NCBI GenBank assembly: GCA_020975725.1
Contig: QXJR01000005.1
Span: forward strand, 496,001 to 560,000
DNA from: Picocystis sp. L7
Taxonomy: Eukaryota > Chlorophyta > Picocystophyceae > Picocystales > Picocystaceae
Length of the DNA: 64,000 nucleotides
Direction of reading: 5' to 3'
Shown: positions 43,909 through 56,400 of the stretch, piece after piece
Layout of the letters: every line of letters starts with the position of its first letter
Numbering within the stretch: position 1 is the first letter of the stretch
Position numbers and translations under genes: made by a program
Notes under the pieces: model-generated
Database searches by the model: none
Told to the model about the DNA's origin: nothing
What the model saw: only the letters and a program-made list of their open reading frames with translations

Positions 43909-44898
43909 ATGGCTGTACCGAAGATGACGCGGGGACGATGGTTCATCACCTGCGCCGCGTTGATTGGGCTTGGACGGGAGGTACTGGGTGCTGGGCTTCG
44001 AGATGTCTCTGAATACATCCACGTCGCTGTGTGCGCCGAAAAGGACCAAATCGAAGGACTCCTCGTCGTGGTTCGATCGTTGCTGGAGGCCTGTGGCAAC
44101 AGCAACGCAGATGTTTTCTTTCATGTCGTCTCCACGAGTTCGAGTATGAGCGAGGTAAGACAGAGCATGGAATGCGCATCCGCGTCACAGAAGATGGAGT
44201 TCGATGTGTACGAGTTCAATGCCACGAAGCATGCATCGAACGTGTCTTTTGTGGTCCATGGTAAGATGTTCAAGGGGTATGGTTTGGGAAATCCGCTGAA
44301 CTTTGCTCGGTTTTATCTCCACTTGCTTCTGCCGTGGCGATCGTTGAACTTTGAGAAGGTATTCTACCTGGATACGGATTGTGTTGTGCAATCCTGTATC
44401 GCTCCCATCTACGATGGTGCGTTCAGGAGCTCAGCAGCCCCAGTAGCGGCAGCTCACAGATCACGTCAAATCTCCTTCTGGCTACGTGCGAAGAAGGACC
44501 ACCCTTCCATCATCCAATGGAACAAATCGAAGGGCTCCCCAGTGAATGCTTCTCTCGTAGCTTTCAACGCTGGCGTTCTCATCCTGCATCTGAAGCGTTG
44601 GGAGGAGATGAACATTCTTCAAGATGTTTTGTATTGGGTGGAAGCAAACGAGAAAAGCCGCTTCTACGATTTGGGTAGCAATCCACCTCTTATCCTGGGT
44701 CTCGCTGGGAGGGTGGAGTACTTTGACGATGCATGGAACTTTGGTGGTCTGGGCTATAAGAGGAAGATATCTCAGGGACGCTTGCACGCTGGCAAGATCC
44801 TGCATTGGACGGGATCTAAAAAGCCTTGGGGACCCAAGCCATTGCAGGAGTACACAGGAATCTGGCACCAATTCAGGCTGCAAAACTGCGAGCGCTGA
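43909..44898 (+). CDS. GT8-family glycosyltransferase 1
   Basis: The protein is 329 residues from ATG 43909, or 324 from ATG 43924, which would equal the paralogue's length. A short N-terminal hydrophobic segment (WFITCAALIGLGREVLGAG) suggests a signal anchor. GT8 motifs follow: EYIHVAVCAEKDQ (first strand), NFARFYLHLLLPW, VFYLDTDCVVQS with the metal-binding DxD (D150/D152 from 43924), LVAFNAGVLILHLKRW, and KILHWTGSKKPW, the C-terminal HxGxxKPW signature. GT8 enzymes transfer sugars from UDP-sugars with retention of configuration; the sugar and acceptor cannot be told. Golgi location is inferred from the N-terminus. It is intronless. The second paralogue lies 3.6 kb away on the opposite strand. 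Confidence 0.85.
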   Translation: MAVPKMTRGRWFITCAALIGLGREVLGAGLRDVSEYIHVAVCAEKDQIEGLLVVVRSLLEACGNSNADVFFHVVSTSSSMSEVRQSMECASASQKMEFDVYEFNATKHASNVSFVVHGKMFKGYGLGNPLNFARFYLHLLLPWRSLNFEKVFYLDTDCVVQSCIAPIYDGAFRSSAAPVAAAHRSRQISFWLRAKKDHPSIIQWNKSKGSPVNASLVAFNAGVLILHLKRWEEMNILQDVLYWVEANEKSRFYDLGSNPPLILGLAGRVEYFDDAWNFGGLGYKRKISQGRLHAGKILHWTGSKKPWGPKPLQEYTGIWHQFRLQNCER

Positions 44899-46054
44899 AG
44901 TTCCAAGGCATCGACCTTAAGCTTGTTGCCGAGTCGAAGCAGGGAACTATCTGGATAGACTCTTCGTCTTGTAGTAGTTTAGAAGGGTTGATCATGTGGC
45001 CAGGGATGCCAATCCAGAAGGAACAGAAAGCAAATAATTTGGCACCAGAAACAGCTATTTCTGCACAGTGCAGAGTACAGCCTCGGACTGGCTATTTTTC
45101 CAGGGCAATTCAACTTGAATCGGTACCCTGCTTGCATGCTTTCATTGCTGATCGAGTCAATAAGCACCTTCAGTCTCCCTCTTTCACACGCATGTTGTGG
45201 GAGTAGCTGTCTTCAGGAGCCCACTTTTCAAGTGAAGCTGCATGCACAGCATGTACCAAAGGAACTTCGAGGGAAGTGCACGGCATCCAGAAAGCCTGCC
45301 TTTCGCGGATGGTTCCTGCACCGTACGTGCGCGTTTGTTCGTCCTTCCCTTTCAATGGGACTTGATCATGATTGGCAGGGTAGAGGGCATACGACCGGCT
45401 CCCGCCGAGTGAAGCAGAACAGACTATTTGTTTCAAACATCAGAGGTACCTCGCTGATGTCTAAGCATCGCTTGGCCTGTTTCCCTTTCTCTACTCAAAC
45501 GGTACGCTTCCTCTTCGATCCAGGCAGAGGCAAAACGCCATGCATTCCTGGACCTTCGGTGATGTACCGGCACCATGCTCGATGTGCCACGGCTTTATAG
45601 GAAGGCCTCCAGAGAGACAGCGATGCTTTGGTGGCTACCGGAACATGCACGACTGGTGGGTATTTTCCAGGTTGGCGAAACATGGTTGGGTGGTCACTAC
45701 GGTTTGCGGCGCGCGGAGCCAAGACAGGGATGTGGAGACGTGTCTTTGCCAATGAAAACGAAAGACAAAGCACACGATCCATCCATGGGGTGAAGGGGAC
45801 ATGCTGCAACCTTGAGAAGGCATGCACCTGGATCATGTCTCGAGCAGGAATTTTCCCAAGTGGTGGGTCCTTACAAGCGCTTGGCAGAGCGCCACTAGGG
45901 CAGAAGGTGATGCAAAACCAAGGAGGAAGGATGCGGTCTCTGATGGGTTGGAAGGAAAGAGCGCATCTGTCGTTTTCGTTTCCTCCGCTCCAGCATGGAT
46001 CCTCCCCGGCCGCTCCTTGTGGTCGACCTGGGACGTCCTTGACATGGTCCGAGG
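44899..46054. other. Intergenic after GT8 gene 1
   Basis: I see no gene. A Cys-rich frame at 45540-45755 and overlapping frames on the other strand show no known motif. From about 45.9 kb the sequence becomes strongly CpG-rich. Confidence 0.4.
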
Positions 46055-47290
46055 GTGGCATTCTTCTCCCCCGATGGTCGCTTGGCGTGCCTCGACCCAA
46101 CCGTTGTCTTGGTCGGGTGTTGGAATCGCTCCACGGGATCCAAGGAACGTGTGAAAGAAGGACCCATCGTGTCCAAGACCACCATGGGCGTGAACCCACG
46201 AACCGGTTTCGGGACCACACTTCGTCGAAGGTCGACCTCGCCTCTGGGCATCTCGACGCGCCGCGTTCCACGCCATCGTTCGTCGGACCGTCGAGCGACG
46301 TCTCCGCGGCAACGGACCGTGGTGCCCAAGAGGCGTGATCCGCGGCCCAACCGCACCTTGGTCGCGATCCATCTCGTTTCCCGTCCGCTCGGTTCGAACG
46401 TGCTCGACGTTTCGAAATGGCGCGTCTTTCCCGTCCATCGTGTCTCGTGCGTGGCGACGGTCTTGCCGCCAGGACGGGACCGTCCTCTTGGTTCCCTTTC
46501 ACCGCGAGACGTCGGAACGCGAGAGGCGTCGCCTTGCGCGGCACCGTCCGAAAGGAAGGCGTCGAGGGTCCGTCCCTTCGCGTGCGCCAGGATGTCCCAG
46601 CACGAACGAAGCATCGTGGTATGCGACGGTGCGCCTTTCGCGGATGTGGTGGCATTCCTTCTTGGGAAGCGAATGGCACGGGATCCCGCGCGAGGACGGT
46701 GGAAAGACGTCGCGCAAGCCGTGGTCCCGAATGCTGGGATTGGAAGAACGAACCGCGCATGGAGAGAGCGTGGACAGGCGCACGGGAACGCACCACCTCG
46801 CCTTTGCATCCGGCACGGCGTCCATCGCGTCTGCACAGGTGCTCTCCGCGCCTGGGCGGTCCGCATGGCCGCTCCTTCGAACTGGAGCGGTGCAAGATGC
46901 GACCCAAAGGAAGGGAAACGGTTCACGATCGGGACAGAGGACGTGCAACGCACGGAGCACGCGGAGATGCGTGGACAGCCTCCCCGTGCGCCTCGCAAGA
47001 CGATGGCAAGGTCCCACGAGAGAGCAGAAAGGCGTTCGGAATTCGGACGAGAGTTGACAGAGCAGGGTGTCGCGATGGCATTGGAAGAGCCTCAACCAGG
47101 TCTTGCACCTTGCTTTCGGCACAGCCTTGAGACGCGGGTCGTTGCTCCACTTTGTACACGAACTAGGAGCCTGCAACACAAGCAAATCGCGGCTCGTTGC
47201 TGCGTGGTTCCCTGCGTCCGCTCCACCGACTTTGGATGGCATATCGCCTACTCTGACTCTCTCCTGTATCCACGGCAACTGACGTCATGA
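46055..47290 (+). CDS. Low-confidence open frame in a CpG-rich block
   Basis: A plus-strand ATG frame of 411 codons crosses a GC- and CpG-rich block in which long frames are open on both strands (a minus frame of 470 codons overlaps at 45495-46907). The encoded protein is very rich in Arg and Pro. Its most protein-like part is around SIVVCDGAPFADVVAFLLG. No domain is recognised. High GC alone removes stop codons, so this may be non-coding. Confidence 0.15.
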   Translation: MAFFSPDGRLACLDPTVVLVGCWNRSTGSKERVKEGPIVSKTTMGVNPRTGFGTTLRRRSTSPLGISTRRVPRHRSSDRRATSPRQRTVVPKRRDPRPNRTLVAIHLVSRPLGSNVLDVSKWRVFPVHRVSCVATVLPPGRDRPLGSLSPRDVGTREASPCAAPSERKASRVRPFACARMSQHERSIVVCDGAPFADVVAFLLGKRMARDPARGRWKDVAQAVVPNAGIGRTNRAWRERGQAHGNAPPRLCIRHGVHRVCTGALRAWAVRMAAPSNWSGARCDPKEGKRFTIGTEDVQRTEHAEMRGQPPRAPRKTMARSHERAERRSEFGRELTEQGVAMALEEPQPGLAPCFRHSLETRVVAPLCTRTRSLQHKQIAARCCVVPCVRSTDFGWHIAYSDSLLYPRQLTS

Positions 47291-48515
47291 AAGAATTCAT
47301 GGGGGATGGCAGTGGATAGCATAAGAGGGCGCGCAAACTTGGAACGTTGCATGCAGAGCGCATGAACTGCGAATCGGAGCAAAGGGGAGGAAGGACGAGA
47401 AGTGAGCACAGGGGGAGGAAGGACTTGCTGAGTCACATGTTGTAAATTATGTTCTTTCGTGCCAGCACGGTTGCGGACTGGGAACCAGGCAGGTACGCTG
47501 GCAATCGAGCACGAATTGGGAAACCTCCTGTACAAGTCTCTTCTGAAAGTTGGAAAGGGGAGCACGGATGTGGCATGCTGCGGATTGAAACATTCACTCT
47601 ACGAGGGACCACGGCTGCAGGTTTGGTGCATTTTGCCTCTGCAAGGCAGAAAAGAGAGGTACTTGATCGACCATGCAGCATACCTACGGAACCGGGGGTA
47701 ATTGCCTGCCGTTCATGCAAGTGTTGGGGCAACAATTTTCTGCTGCTAGCACCAAGTGCCGCAACCTCTTGCCATTGCAAAGCTCTGCCCCAAACAACTG
47801 ATATCCGTTCACCTCGCTTCGATTGACCCCTCTTTGGAAGATGACGAGGATCTTACAACGTGGTAACGTTGAAGGCATTGATTTGACGTACGCCGTGACG
47901 GAATGCACCGGGTTTGAAACCTGCAGCTTACCCTGCATCGTAAAGTTTTCAGGGGTCACAGGAATCTTTGCACTTTGTACAGCGGAAAAAACTGTGTACA
48001 TTCAGGATCATTGTGAGCTCAAGTTGATGCACGTAAGTTTTCCATAAAAGTGATGGAAATTTTATCGATTTGGTGGGAACCGTAGCACAGTACACGACAC
48101 TACGACCTTCCGTGGCATCCTCGATGATAGTACTGTGGCGGCCATGAGTGGTTTGCACATGCGTCAACCTGGAAACCGGGCTGTTGTAAGACTAGATGAA
48201 TAACCTTCCTTGCTCTGGAAAGACTTCGTGGGCACATGGAAGATCATGCTGTCGAAAAGATTGAGCAAACCAATATTGCTAATGAATTGACAGCAAGCGA
48301 TACATGCCAAAGGGCTGGGCAAGAACACAGCGGTCGAAGTGCACCTTGTAAGCGAAAGCATTACATGCACGTCCTTCATACCTGTCCACAGGAAAGAGGG
48401 CAGAATTACAGAAGCCCCTATCAACAGTAAAATCTGGCAATGTATCAGAATGGAACTGCAGCATGTACGATGTTCCTTGTGATGTGTCAATGGTCCAAGC
48501 AAGGTATTCTGTGTT
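47291..48515. other. Convergent intergenic region before GT8 gene 2
   Basis: No gene is supported. A plus frame at 47449-47826 has several Cys residues but no known pattern. The minus-strand GT8 gene 2 ends at 48516, so its 3' end falls here. Confidence 0.4.
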
Positions 48516-49490
48516 TCATTCACACTCTGGCTGGCGATGTGGCTGCCAAAGCTTCTGATACTCCGGAAGCGCATTTGAATTCCAAGGCTTCTTTGGACCT
48601 GTCCAATGCAAGACCTTTGCTGCTACAAGTTTTCGCGACGGCATGTGACGCCTGTAGCCAAGACCGTCCACGTTCCAAGCACCCTCCAGATATTCAACCC
48701 TACCAGCCAGACCGAGCACAAGAGGAGGATTGCTTCCAAGGTTGTAGACAAACCCATTACTGTTAGCTTCAATCCAGTAAATGATGTCCTGTAAAACATC
48801 TTCCTCCTGCCATCGCTTTAAGTTCATCAGAAGAAACCCAGCATTGAACGCAACGAGCGTATTGTTGATTTTGTGCGTGTGCAATTCATTCCATTCGACT
48901 ATCTTTGGATGCTTGAGATCGATGCCGGCATATCTTGAAATTTTCATTTTGCGTGTGGCCGCAGCTACAGTCACAGGCAGTCTCATCAGACTATTCCAGT
49001 ATATGGGTGCCAGGCAGGACTGAACCACGCAATCGGTGTCCACATAGAAAACCTTTTCAAAATGCATGACTTCCCAAGGAAGTATTCTGTCCATGAAGAA
49101 ACGTGCAAAGTTCAGAGGGCTATCCAATGCATATCCTTTTGGAAATTTGTTGCGAACGTGCAGGGACAAGTGGGCAGGCCACAAGGACGGATCAAGAGCA
49201 TACGTGGTGTAGTTGATGGCATGGAGATCCGAAAAGCAGGACAGGCTCTTTCGAAGGACCGGAACGCTTTCCTCCAAGGTGATGACGTGGAAGTGGAATT
49301 TGGCTTCGCTCTGTTCGCACGATTTCAGCACGGATCGGATCGCCACCAGCATGCCTTGGGTTTGGGATGGGCTCGGACAAAGCGCAACGTGCACCGTGTT
49401 CGACGATGGGGACATGCCTCCGCTTCCGTGCGTCTTTGTCACGTCCAGTCCCAGCCACAGGAACCATCGCCACGTGTTCAACCCTTCCAT
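48516..49490 (-). CDS. GT8-family glycosyltransferase 2
   Basis: Start taken at ATG 49490 (MEGLNTWRWFLWLGLDV, signal-anchor-like), giving 324 residues as in the paralogue; two upstream in-frame ATGs (49577 and 49535) are possible but add only charged residues. Motifs: NTVHVALCPS, LNFARFFMDRILPW, VFYVDTDCVVQS with DxD (D151/D153), LVAFNAGFLLMNLKRW, NLGSNPPLVLGLAGRVEY, and KVLHWTGPKKPW (H295, KPW 301-303). It matches GT8 gene 1 along the whole length, with the closest agreement around the DxD and the C-terminal half. Retaining UDP-sugar transferase activity in the Golgi is the likely role. The pair is inverted, which suggests an old local duplication. Confidence 0.85.
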   Translation of the reverse strand: MEGLNTWRWFLWLGLDVTKTHGSGGMSPSSNTVHVALCPSPSQTQGMLVAIRSVLKSCEQSEAKFHFHVITLEESVPVLRKSLSCFSDLHAINYTTYALDPSLWPAHLSLHVRNKFPKGYALDSPLNFARFFMDRILPWEVMHFEKVFYVDTDCVVQSCLAPIYWNSLMRLPVTVAAATRKMKISRYAGIDLKHPKIVEWNELHTHKINNTLVAFNAGFLLMNLKRWQEEDVLQDIIYWIEANSNGFVYNLGSNPPLVLGLAGRVEYLEGAWNVDGLGYRRHMPSRKLVAAKVLHWTGPKKPWNSNALPEYQKLWQPHRQPECE

Positions 49491-49896
49491 CCATCCCCAT
49501 CGTTTCCTGTGACTCCGACCCTCTTTCCTTTCCATTCGTCGATCGGCGAACGCCTCTCCTTCTCCATCGACATTCATCCTGCTTCGGACCTCCCAAGAAC
49601 CGAGTCGGGTCTACCCCCGTGTTGTAGTCCCTTGGGTGTGGAAGTAGAAACCGAACGGACGAAAGGCAAGGTCTCAGTCGATCCATCCATCCATGATCGG
49701 GCCTCTGAAAGATTGGAGGGTGCGATGAACCAACGCCTCCAGCCGATCGTAAAGGCGTACCATCTTTCGAACAAAGCGGATCTATGTCTGTGCACCGCAC
49801 CACTTTTTAGCGGTGGGCCGTTTGGGTGGGTGCAACTTCATGCCGGTTTCACACGTGGATGGACGATTCAAGCTCGGACGGTCGGTAGAGGGTTTG

Positions 49897-50456
49897 TCAC
49901 GGTTTCATGTCCGTCCTTTGCATGGAGCACACCGGCCTAACAACCATCGCCGTTGCATATGATGGTGTCTTTGCGCTAAGGTCTATATCCTCTTTTAATA
50001 TTTCAACTCGCATGAAGGGAACTTCTACACCATTGGTCCTCGTGCTAAAGAAGGAAAAACTGTGTCCCCCCCTCTCGTCTCTTTGAAGCGGTCGTGAACA
50101 ATAAGGCTTCCCTTCCTTCTTGAGAGCATTGAAGGCATTTTTCACAATGGATGTCGTGTTCCCCAAGTCCATGACGTCGCCAAGAACGAGAGCCACTCTC
50201 TTCCCCTTGGCATTTCGAAGAAAGTGAGGACCCCGGCATCAATATTCAAGTGTCCAAGTACGGATGGATGGAGGGTCGCAACATGCCTTTGTGTTCCACG
50301 CTACATGTTTACCCAAGTGGCATCCTTGGGGATTTATTTTGAAAGGTGCAATTCCATGACCACCGACTCTATTTTCCCTTGCTTTGAGAACTTCTTCTGC
50401 TTCCATACATTGTGTTTGCATGCATTTCTTCTTCCAAATTATCCTTTGCCTAGACT
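49897..50456 (-). pseudogene. Unidentified coding remnant
   Basis: One minus-strand frame carries protein-like sequence over about 170 codons, interrupted by a TGA near 50239: HGIAPFKINPQGCHLGKHVAW upstream, then GKRVALVLGDVMDLGN, AFNALKKEGKPYC and FFSTRTNGVEVPFMRVEI. The two segments lie in the same frame with a plausible amino-acid mix, unlike the surrounding sequence. I do not recognise the family. It may be the remains of a host gene or of a transposon protein. Confidence 0.3.
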
Positions 50457-53400
50457 ACCTCCCAAACCCTTTCTTCCATCCGTCTCGCCATCTACTAGGG
50501 ACGAAAGAGGTGCATTGAGACGTATGCCACTCTCTGCGTACTTCCGATCTCGGGGTCTTCCGAAATCCCCAAGCGGACAAGGCAAGGTGCCTTGCACGTC
50601 TTCTTCCCCACTTCTCCATGGCGGAACTACTTCCTTCCCTTTGAGACACATTTCAAGGATTAAAAGCACAAGCCCGATCCAAGATTGTCGATCGCGGTTG
50701 CGGTTCCCATCCGTTCGTTTGTCCATAAGCATGGACGGCATCAACAAGAGGGAAGGATTTCATTCCCATGCCCAGGAGAATCGCCGCTCCGCTGGTGGAT
50801 GCGCTGAAAAGTGCCCTTCTTGTTGGATTCCATGCGGATCGTTCCTTCGGGGATGGATGCAACCCACAAGCATAAGAGAAAGGCGAACCACGCGAGGCAA
50901 AACGCACCTGTCTCCTCCCCTCCGACCCCACCCTGATGGAAGCGATCCATCCGAGGGGGAGTTCCGACATTGCAAAGTCGAATCGCATGGAAACCAAAGG
51001 GGAACAATCGACTTTTTGATGGAGGGAGGGGATTGGAATAGAAACCTTCGCCATCAAGAGGAAAACCCAAAGGAGAGTGTGAGAAAGGAGTAAACCTTGC
51101 TTGTCGATTGTTCCCATTTGTGGGTCCAAAAGGGATCCATGCGCTTAAAGGTGGACGTGATCTTGGGGCGCATCGGAAACTGGTACGAGAGAGAAAGGTG
51201 GAAAGCACGAGAAGACGAAAAGTTGTATCGTGGTGGGACTAGGCAACCGCTCTTGAGGATCCGCGAGGGACCTGTCCTTGCAAAAACACCTTAGGTTTGA
51301 TGAAGATTCGTCAAATGGGAGGAAGGAGAGGCAGGTGAAGCAACATGTTTGGTGCTTGCATCGATCTCGAGTGCTTGCGTGGAAACCACTTGGAGTAGAT
51401 GATTGATTGTTTGTTGGAAGCCAAGAGGTCTTGTGCAAAGATATGGAGTTGTGTGTGAAGTCCCCGCAGTTCTCACAGCAAAATTTTTCCGCTACTCTTG
51501 GAGTGTGCACATGCATATTCGTTCTCACTACGTGGAAAGTACATGCTTAATCTGCGATTGGAAGAGACAAGTATATCGTACAATTCGTAAGACCATGTAT
51601 AGGAGCAAGGTCGAATCCCACGATTAGGCGAGGGAATTTGGAATTCCAAATTTAGAAATGGAGCAAATGGCACAAGTCCATGGAACTTGAACAAAGTACA
51701 ACGAGAACCCACGCACACGAAAATGTTCATCCAATTGGACATCTATCCGTACTAAGTTCTGTTGTGCACTTTGTCTCGTTAGCATCCAAGGTTGCAATAG
51801 GAGGAAGCTAGATGGTGCCACATAAGTCCCCTCGACTCAACATGTGTCGAAAGATTCGCAACCAAGAAGATGGCTTCCAAGTTCGGAGGTAGGCTTTCCA
51901 ACTTCTAAATAGTGCAAAAGTGGCTTTGTTGAGTAGAGGCAAAGGCCAGGTGTTCACACGGACTTGGACAAGCCCATTTCCAAGTAGAGTGCTTGATTGG
52001 TCATAAGAGAAGAATGTGGACAAAGGGATCGGAAGAACGCAGGATTCGCAAAGCAACTCTCTCTCAACTAGCCCGTTTCGGACAAAAGATCTTGTACCCT
52101 CGCTCTATTTGTGAACTTTCGTTTATTTTGTTGCTTTTCCGCTTGGATCATGTCGGGAGCGTAGCATGGCGTATGTGTTCAAATGTGTTTGTGGGGACTC
52201 AACGCAACGTCAACCCTCTCAATGTCCTTTGAGGGTGTGCCCGCGTAGTCGTCGCACCAGCAATGAGGTACATCATGACACTCTCTTGATGGCTTACAAG
52301 TGTATGCTACGATCAATAGTGGGAGCTTGTTTCAAATCACCCAATGTAGTTGGTTTATGATATGCCCATGTATCTAGTCGTGGCTAGTGGATTTGTCTAG
52401 CGAAATGACACCTAGACCTCCACCTTCCCTTTTTAGAATTGTGAGAATAAGATCCCTGATCGCGGACTCATGTGATGGCGAGTAACAACCATCATACTCT
52501 GCCTCGTCGTGCTTGAATTTTGAATCGAGGATCAAGGCCCTACGAAACCCAAGTTGACGCCTAATGCATAGCGCCAAGCTACGAGCAAACAAGGTGTTTA
52601 AAACGTGCACGACAACTTTTGCATCGCATCTGACCCATTCCTTTCATGGATTTGGAAACAAAGTTATGGCTTAACTTGACTCTAACTAATTCTGGGTTCA
52701 TTGATACAACAATGCCGTCCTTCACTTGTAGAGCTTTCCCGACCAAACCCACAAAGTAACGAGTCCAATGGTGTGTTCATAGAGTCGTGCAAAGGCTCAC
52801 CCCCAAAAGATGAAGAAGTTGACATTGCATCCTCAAATGCGAAGACAGTACTCTGCATGGCATCCATGTTGGGTATTCTCTGATGCATGTGACACCCGGT
52901 GTGGCCATCAAGGCTTCGACACCGCGCTCTTCTTCAAGCATTTTCTACATTTTGTAGACTGACAAAGTATATGTTGCGATGCTGTAAACGGTGTGCTTGT
53001 GAGTAGAGGTAGAGACCGCAAGGACTTTAATTATTTTGTGGTAGGTTCACCTTTTTTTCACTCGTTGTAGACCATGAAACCTACATAGGTTCCTCGTAGA
53101 CATATGAAAACTCTACGTCCACAAAGCATGGGTTTCTTGTGTCGTTCTTGCAGCCCCATCCGAAGACGTTCGGAGATTTTGGAGATGAGGGCCAAATGCA
53201 AACAAAATCTTCCTTCCAAGGCTTTGGTTCTCACTGTTTGTTTAGATGCACGGAACTGCCTCTATCTATCGATTGTTCGTGCCATGGATTGCCACAAAAA
53301 GTACTTGCACAAATTGCCCAGCACGGTTGCCCTTTTGGATAAGGAGTTGAACCTCTTAGGCCTCTATTCACTTGTCGATTTGCTCAAGGCTCGTGGCAAC

Positions 53401-56400
53401 TTTCAAAAATAACATAGCGACGCGAGCCATGCATGGCGTTTGTTGGTGGGCAGCTAGTAAGTGTTTATGATGCACAATACTATTCATATGGACTTGTAAA
53501 GACTGTACTCAAACTCCAAAGCTATTGAGATATTGAACTACACAACGGTCGGATACATAAGATTGTTGGATGACGTTTATTTCCATGTCACCAAAATAAA
53601 ATGATTAGCACCCTTGAACGATCATAGATTCCAAAATGTAAGAATAATAGTCTTTCAAGGTAGATGTCCAGAAGATCCTACTACCAATTTGGGTGGGGCC
53701 TTACCTATTCTTGGCATCTTGAGCATCCCAAAGGGCAAGGCTGCACCCAAGTTCACAACACTCCTATTTCGTTTATACCACGGAGGGAGGTTTATCAAAG
53801 CGTTTAGTAGGTTTTGGTGCTTATAGTTTGTTGAATCTTGCTACCACTAAGTAGACGCGGACCAATGGCCACAATTAGGTTGGTTGTTGGTGTCGCAAAT
53901 CAAACTCGAAGAGAAACGGAGTGAAGCTTGGCAACTTGAATCATCGTTACCTTTAGCCATGTGTAGGTGCATCTTTACCACTTAATTGGTAGTACGCAAC
54001 ATCTGGTGTTTACCATATGAAGCCTTGCTTTGGCTTTGTCCAATCATTCCCCTCGCTTAGCCTCGAGAGGGAGAGATCATACAGGGACAGCATCGCATAA
54101 CAGTGTGAAATTTTCACGTGAAAAAGCACATGAATAGAAGCATCTTAATGGCACCGAGTTAAAAAGACATGAAAACTCTAACCACCAAGATACTTGCAAC
54201 AAGAAAATTTGTGCAACAATTGCTGCTTGTATCAACGCAACTTCCAAAGAAATTGCACGGCTTCTATTACTTCAACCTTCCGTTGTAATCAATGGAAGAC
54301 TATATTCATTCCAGCATGTCTAATTCAAGATCGTATGGATTACTTGCAAAAAGGTACAGGTACCAAAAAGAATCCTTGGAGCATACTCTTATTTTCCATC
54401 CGTGCAGTTTCGGTTCCGATGAACAACCATGTTCCAGGTTCTTTTACCACCGTTGTGTTGTGCATGCCACTTAGGACTCGTGACAAAGTTTGTAAGGTGA
54501 CTCGTGCATGCATTTGCTTCCCTCTGCAATACTAAGGGTGAAAGACGTTCTTAGAAACAAACCTTGGACCCAACAAGGATGAAATCAGTGAAGCGTACAA
54601 ACCAAATTCAATCAAAAGGCCGATGCACACGGGAGTGACCCATCTTTTAGATGTGAAGCATGAAGACGGAGGTAAGCAGCTGATCAAACTTTCACTGATG
54701 CCATTGCTCCCTTGGAATACTTTCGAGAGTAGAGTTCCTACCATGAACGTACAAGATTTGCTAAAAACTTGCCTAGTAACGTGTTGTTGTTGTCTTGAAG
54801 GGGTCCGATGCTAGGATAAATCGTCGCTCCGTAGCAACATCCCCCCACGCATAATGTGGAGCTGAGCCTTCCCTTTTTTGGGCCGAAGACAGTTGCTATT
54901 ATTTCCCAATCGTGGCAAAGGCACATTCCTTTAATGTGTTTCCATGTTCTGCTACTTATAGGAGCCAAGAAGTGATTCTCTTCCGAAATATACAAAATAA
55001 GTGTCTTTTATCGCCCCGTTCATCTTCTCTCCCACGGGTCAACAACTTCCTTTGGAGTGGACTCGAGTCATTCAACTCATGCAGGCTATCGTTGGCAACC
55101 AAACCCTCTTACAAATTGCGCACGCGCACCTGCAATAGCGGCACTCTCCATGGTGCTACATTCATGCATTTCACGAGCAAAGGCAAGCAGGCTCCGAACA
55201 AATTAGCAACGACACATGAGGGTGGAGCAAATACTCTGCAACACATCTAGTCCGTTGGATCGAGGATGGCTTATCGTGGTCTTCGAAAAGGAGCGAAGAG
55301 GACCGGATCATGTCTCGAGTGTAGGCCTTTGACGTTCACGAAACTAGCCGGAAACCACCCCCACTCCGTGGCTCACGGTTACTGCGCATAGAGGGAAGAG
55401 ATGTTTGTCTCGATATCAGTCCTTGCGGGACGACTTCTTCTCTTCCACCACCTTACAGTTCCATGTAGGGCGGAAACGAGCCTTTCCTACCTTGTTTTTC
55501 CACCTTTGAAGAATCCCTTCTATGGCCTTTTTCCTTGTCTGCTTCGTTCCGTCGTCATCCACTTCAGTCGAAGAGGGAGGCCTTGATCCATCCTAGCCTC
55601 CAACCCCGGGTTCCATCCGTTCATCCACCTGTCTCCCCTTTAGGGTTTCGGTTTGGGAAGGGGGGTTCGAACCCGATCCCCCTTGGACACGTTCCTTTCG
55701 ATTCTCCCTCTGTTTCGTCCTCCCTTGCTTCCTAGAACTTCGGGACTTTGCCCTCCTCGGATCCAAGCGGATCGATCTCCCTTTCGAAAGGAAGGACGGA
55801 TCCGATCGAGACCGGGTGGTTCGGATCGCGTGTCCCATGGACCCTCATTCGGACCCATCTCCAACCTCCTTTTCCATTCTCATCCCCAATCGAGGACCGA
55901 TCGAAAGGGACGAAGGAAGGGTTCGAATCGGGATGGCGACCCATCACAGAAGGGGAGACCATTGGGAACCCAACAAGAATCGACCGGAAAGGTAACTGCA
56001 TTTCGAAAGACGAAGATGGCACGAAGGTCGACCGTGCGAGTGCGCAAAGGATGGTGCGCAAGGTCGATGCGTGGGACGGAAGAGCCATCCTCGGAAGGAA
56101 GTGGACGAAGTGCCAAGGGAAAGAGGCGTGAACGACACGTGCGTCGTTGAGCGACTTCCCGTGCTGGAACGAGGGCGCGTGGAATCGATGGAAGGGCCTG
56201 GAACGAAGAGGAAAAGAACATGCACGGCAATTGATCATACTACCTGTGTACACAGGACGGGCAGACGATGCAAGCCTGCGTGTCGTTGCTTGCTCTCTGT
56301 CTTCTGCCGAGGACTCCCAACCTCCTCGCTACATGACTCGATGTTGGACAGACCATCGTGCTGAAACAGACCACGGCTTATTCGGAGTTCCACCTTGGGT

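Noticed and set aside
45495-46907. 470-codon minus-strand frame
   Set aside because: Arg-rich translation of a CpG-rich block that is open in most frames; no domain.
49062-49940. 292-codon plus-strand frame
   Set aside because: Antisense shadow of GT8 gene 2.
55655-55685. T-loop-like GGTTCGAACC, possible tRNA
   Set aside because: No A-box, anticodon arm or acceptor pairing can be formed around it.
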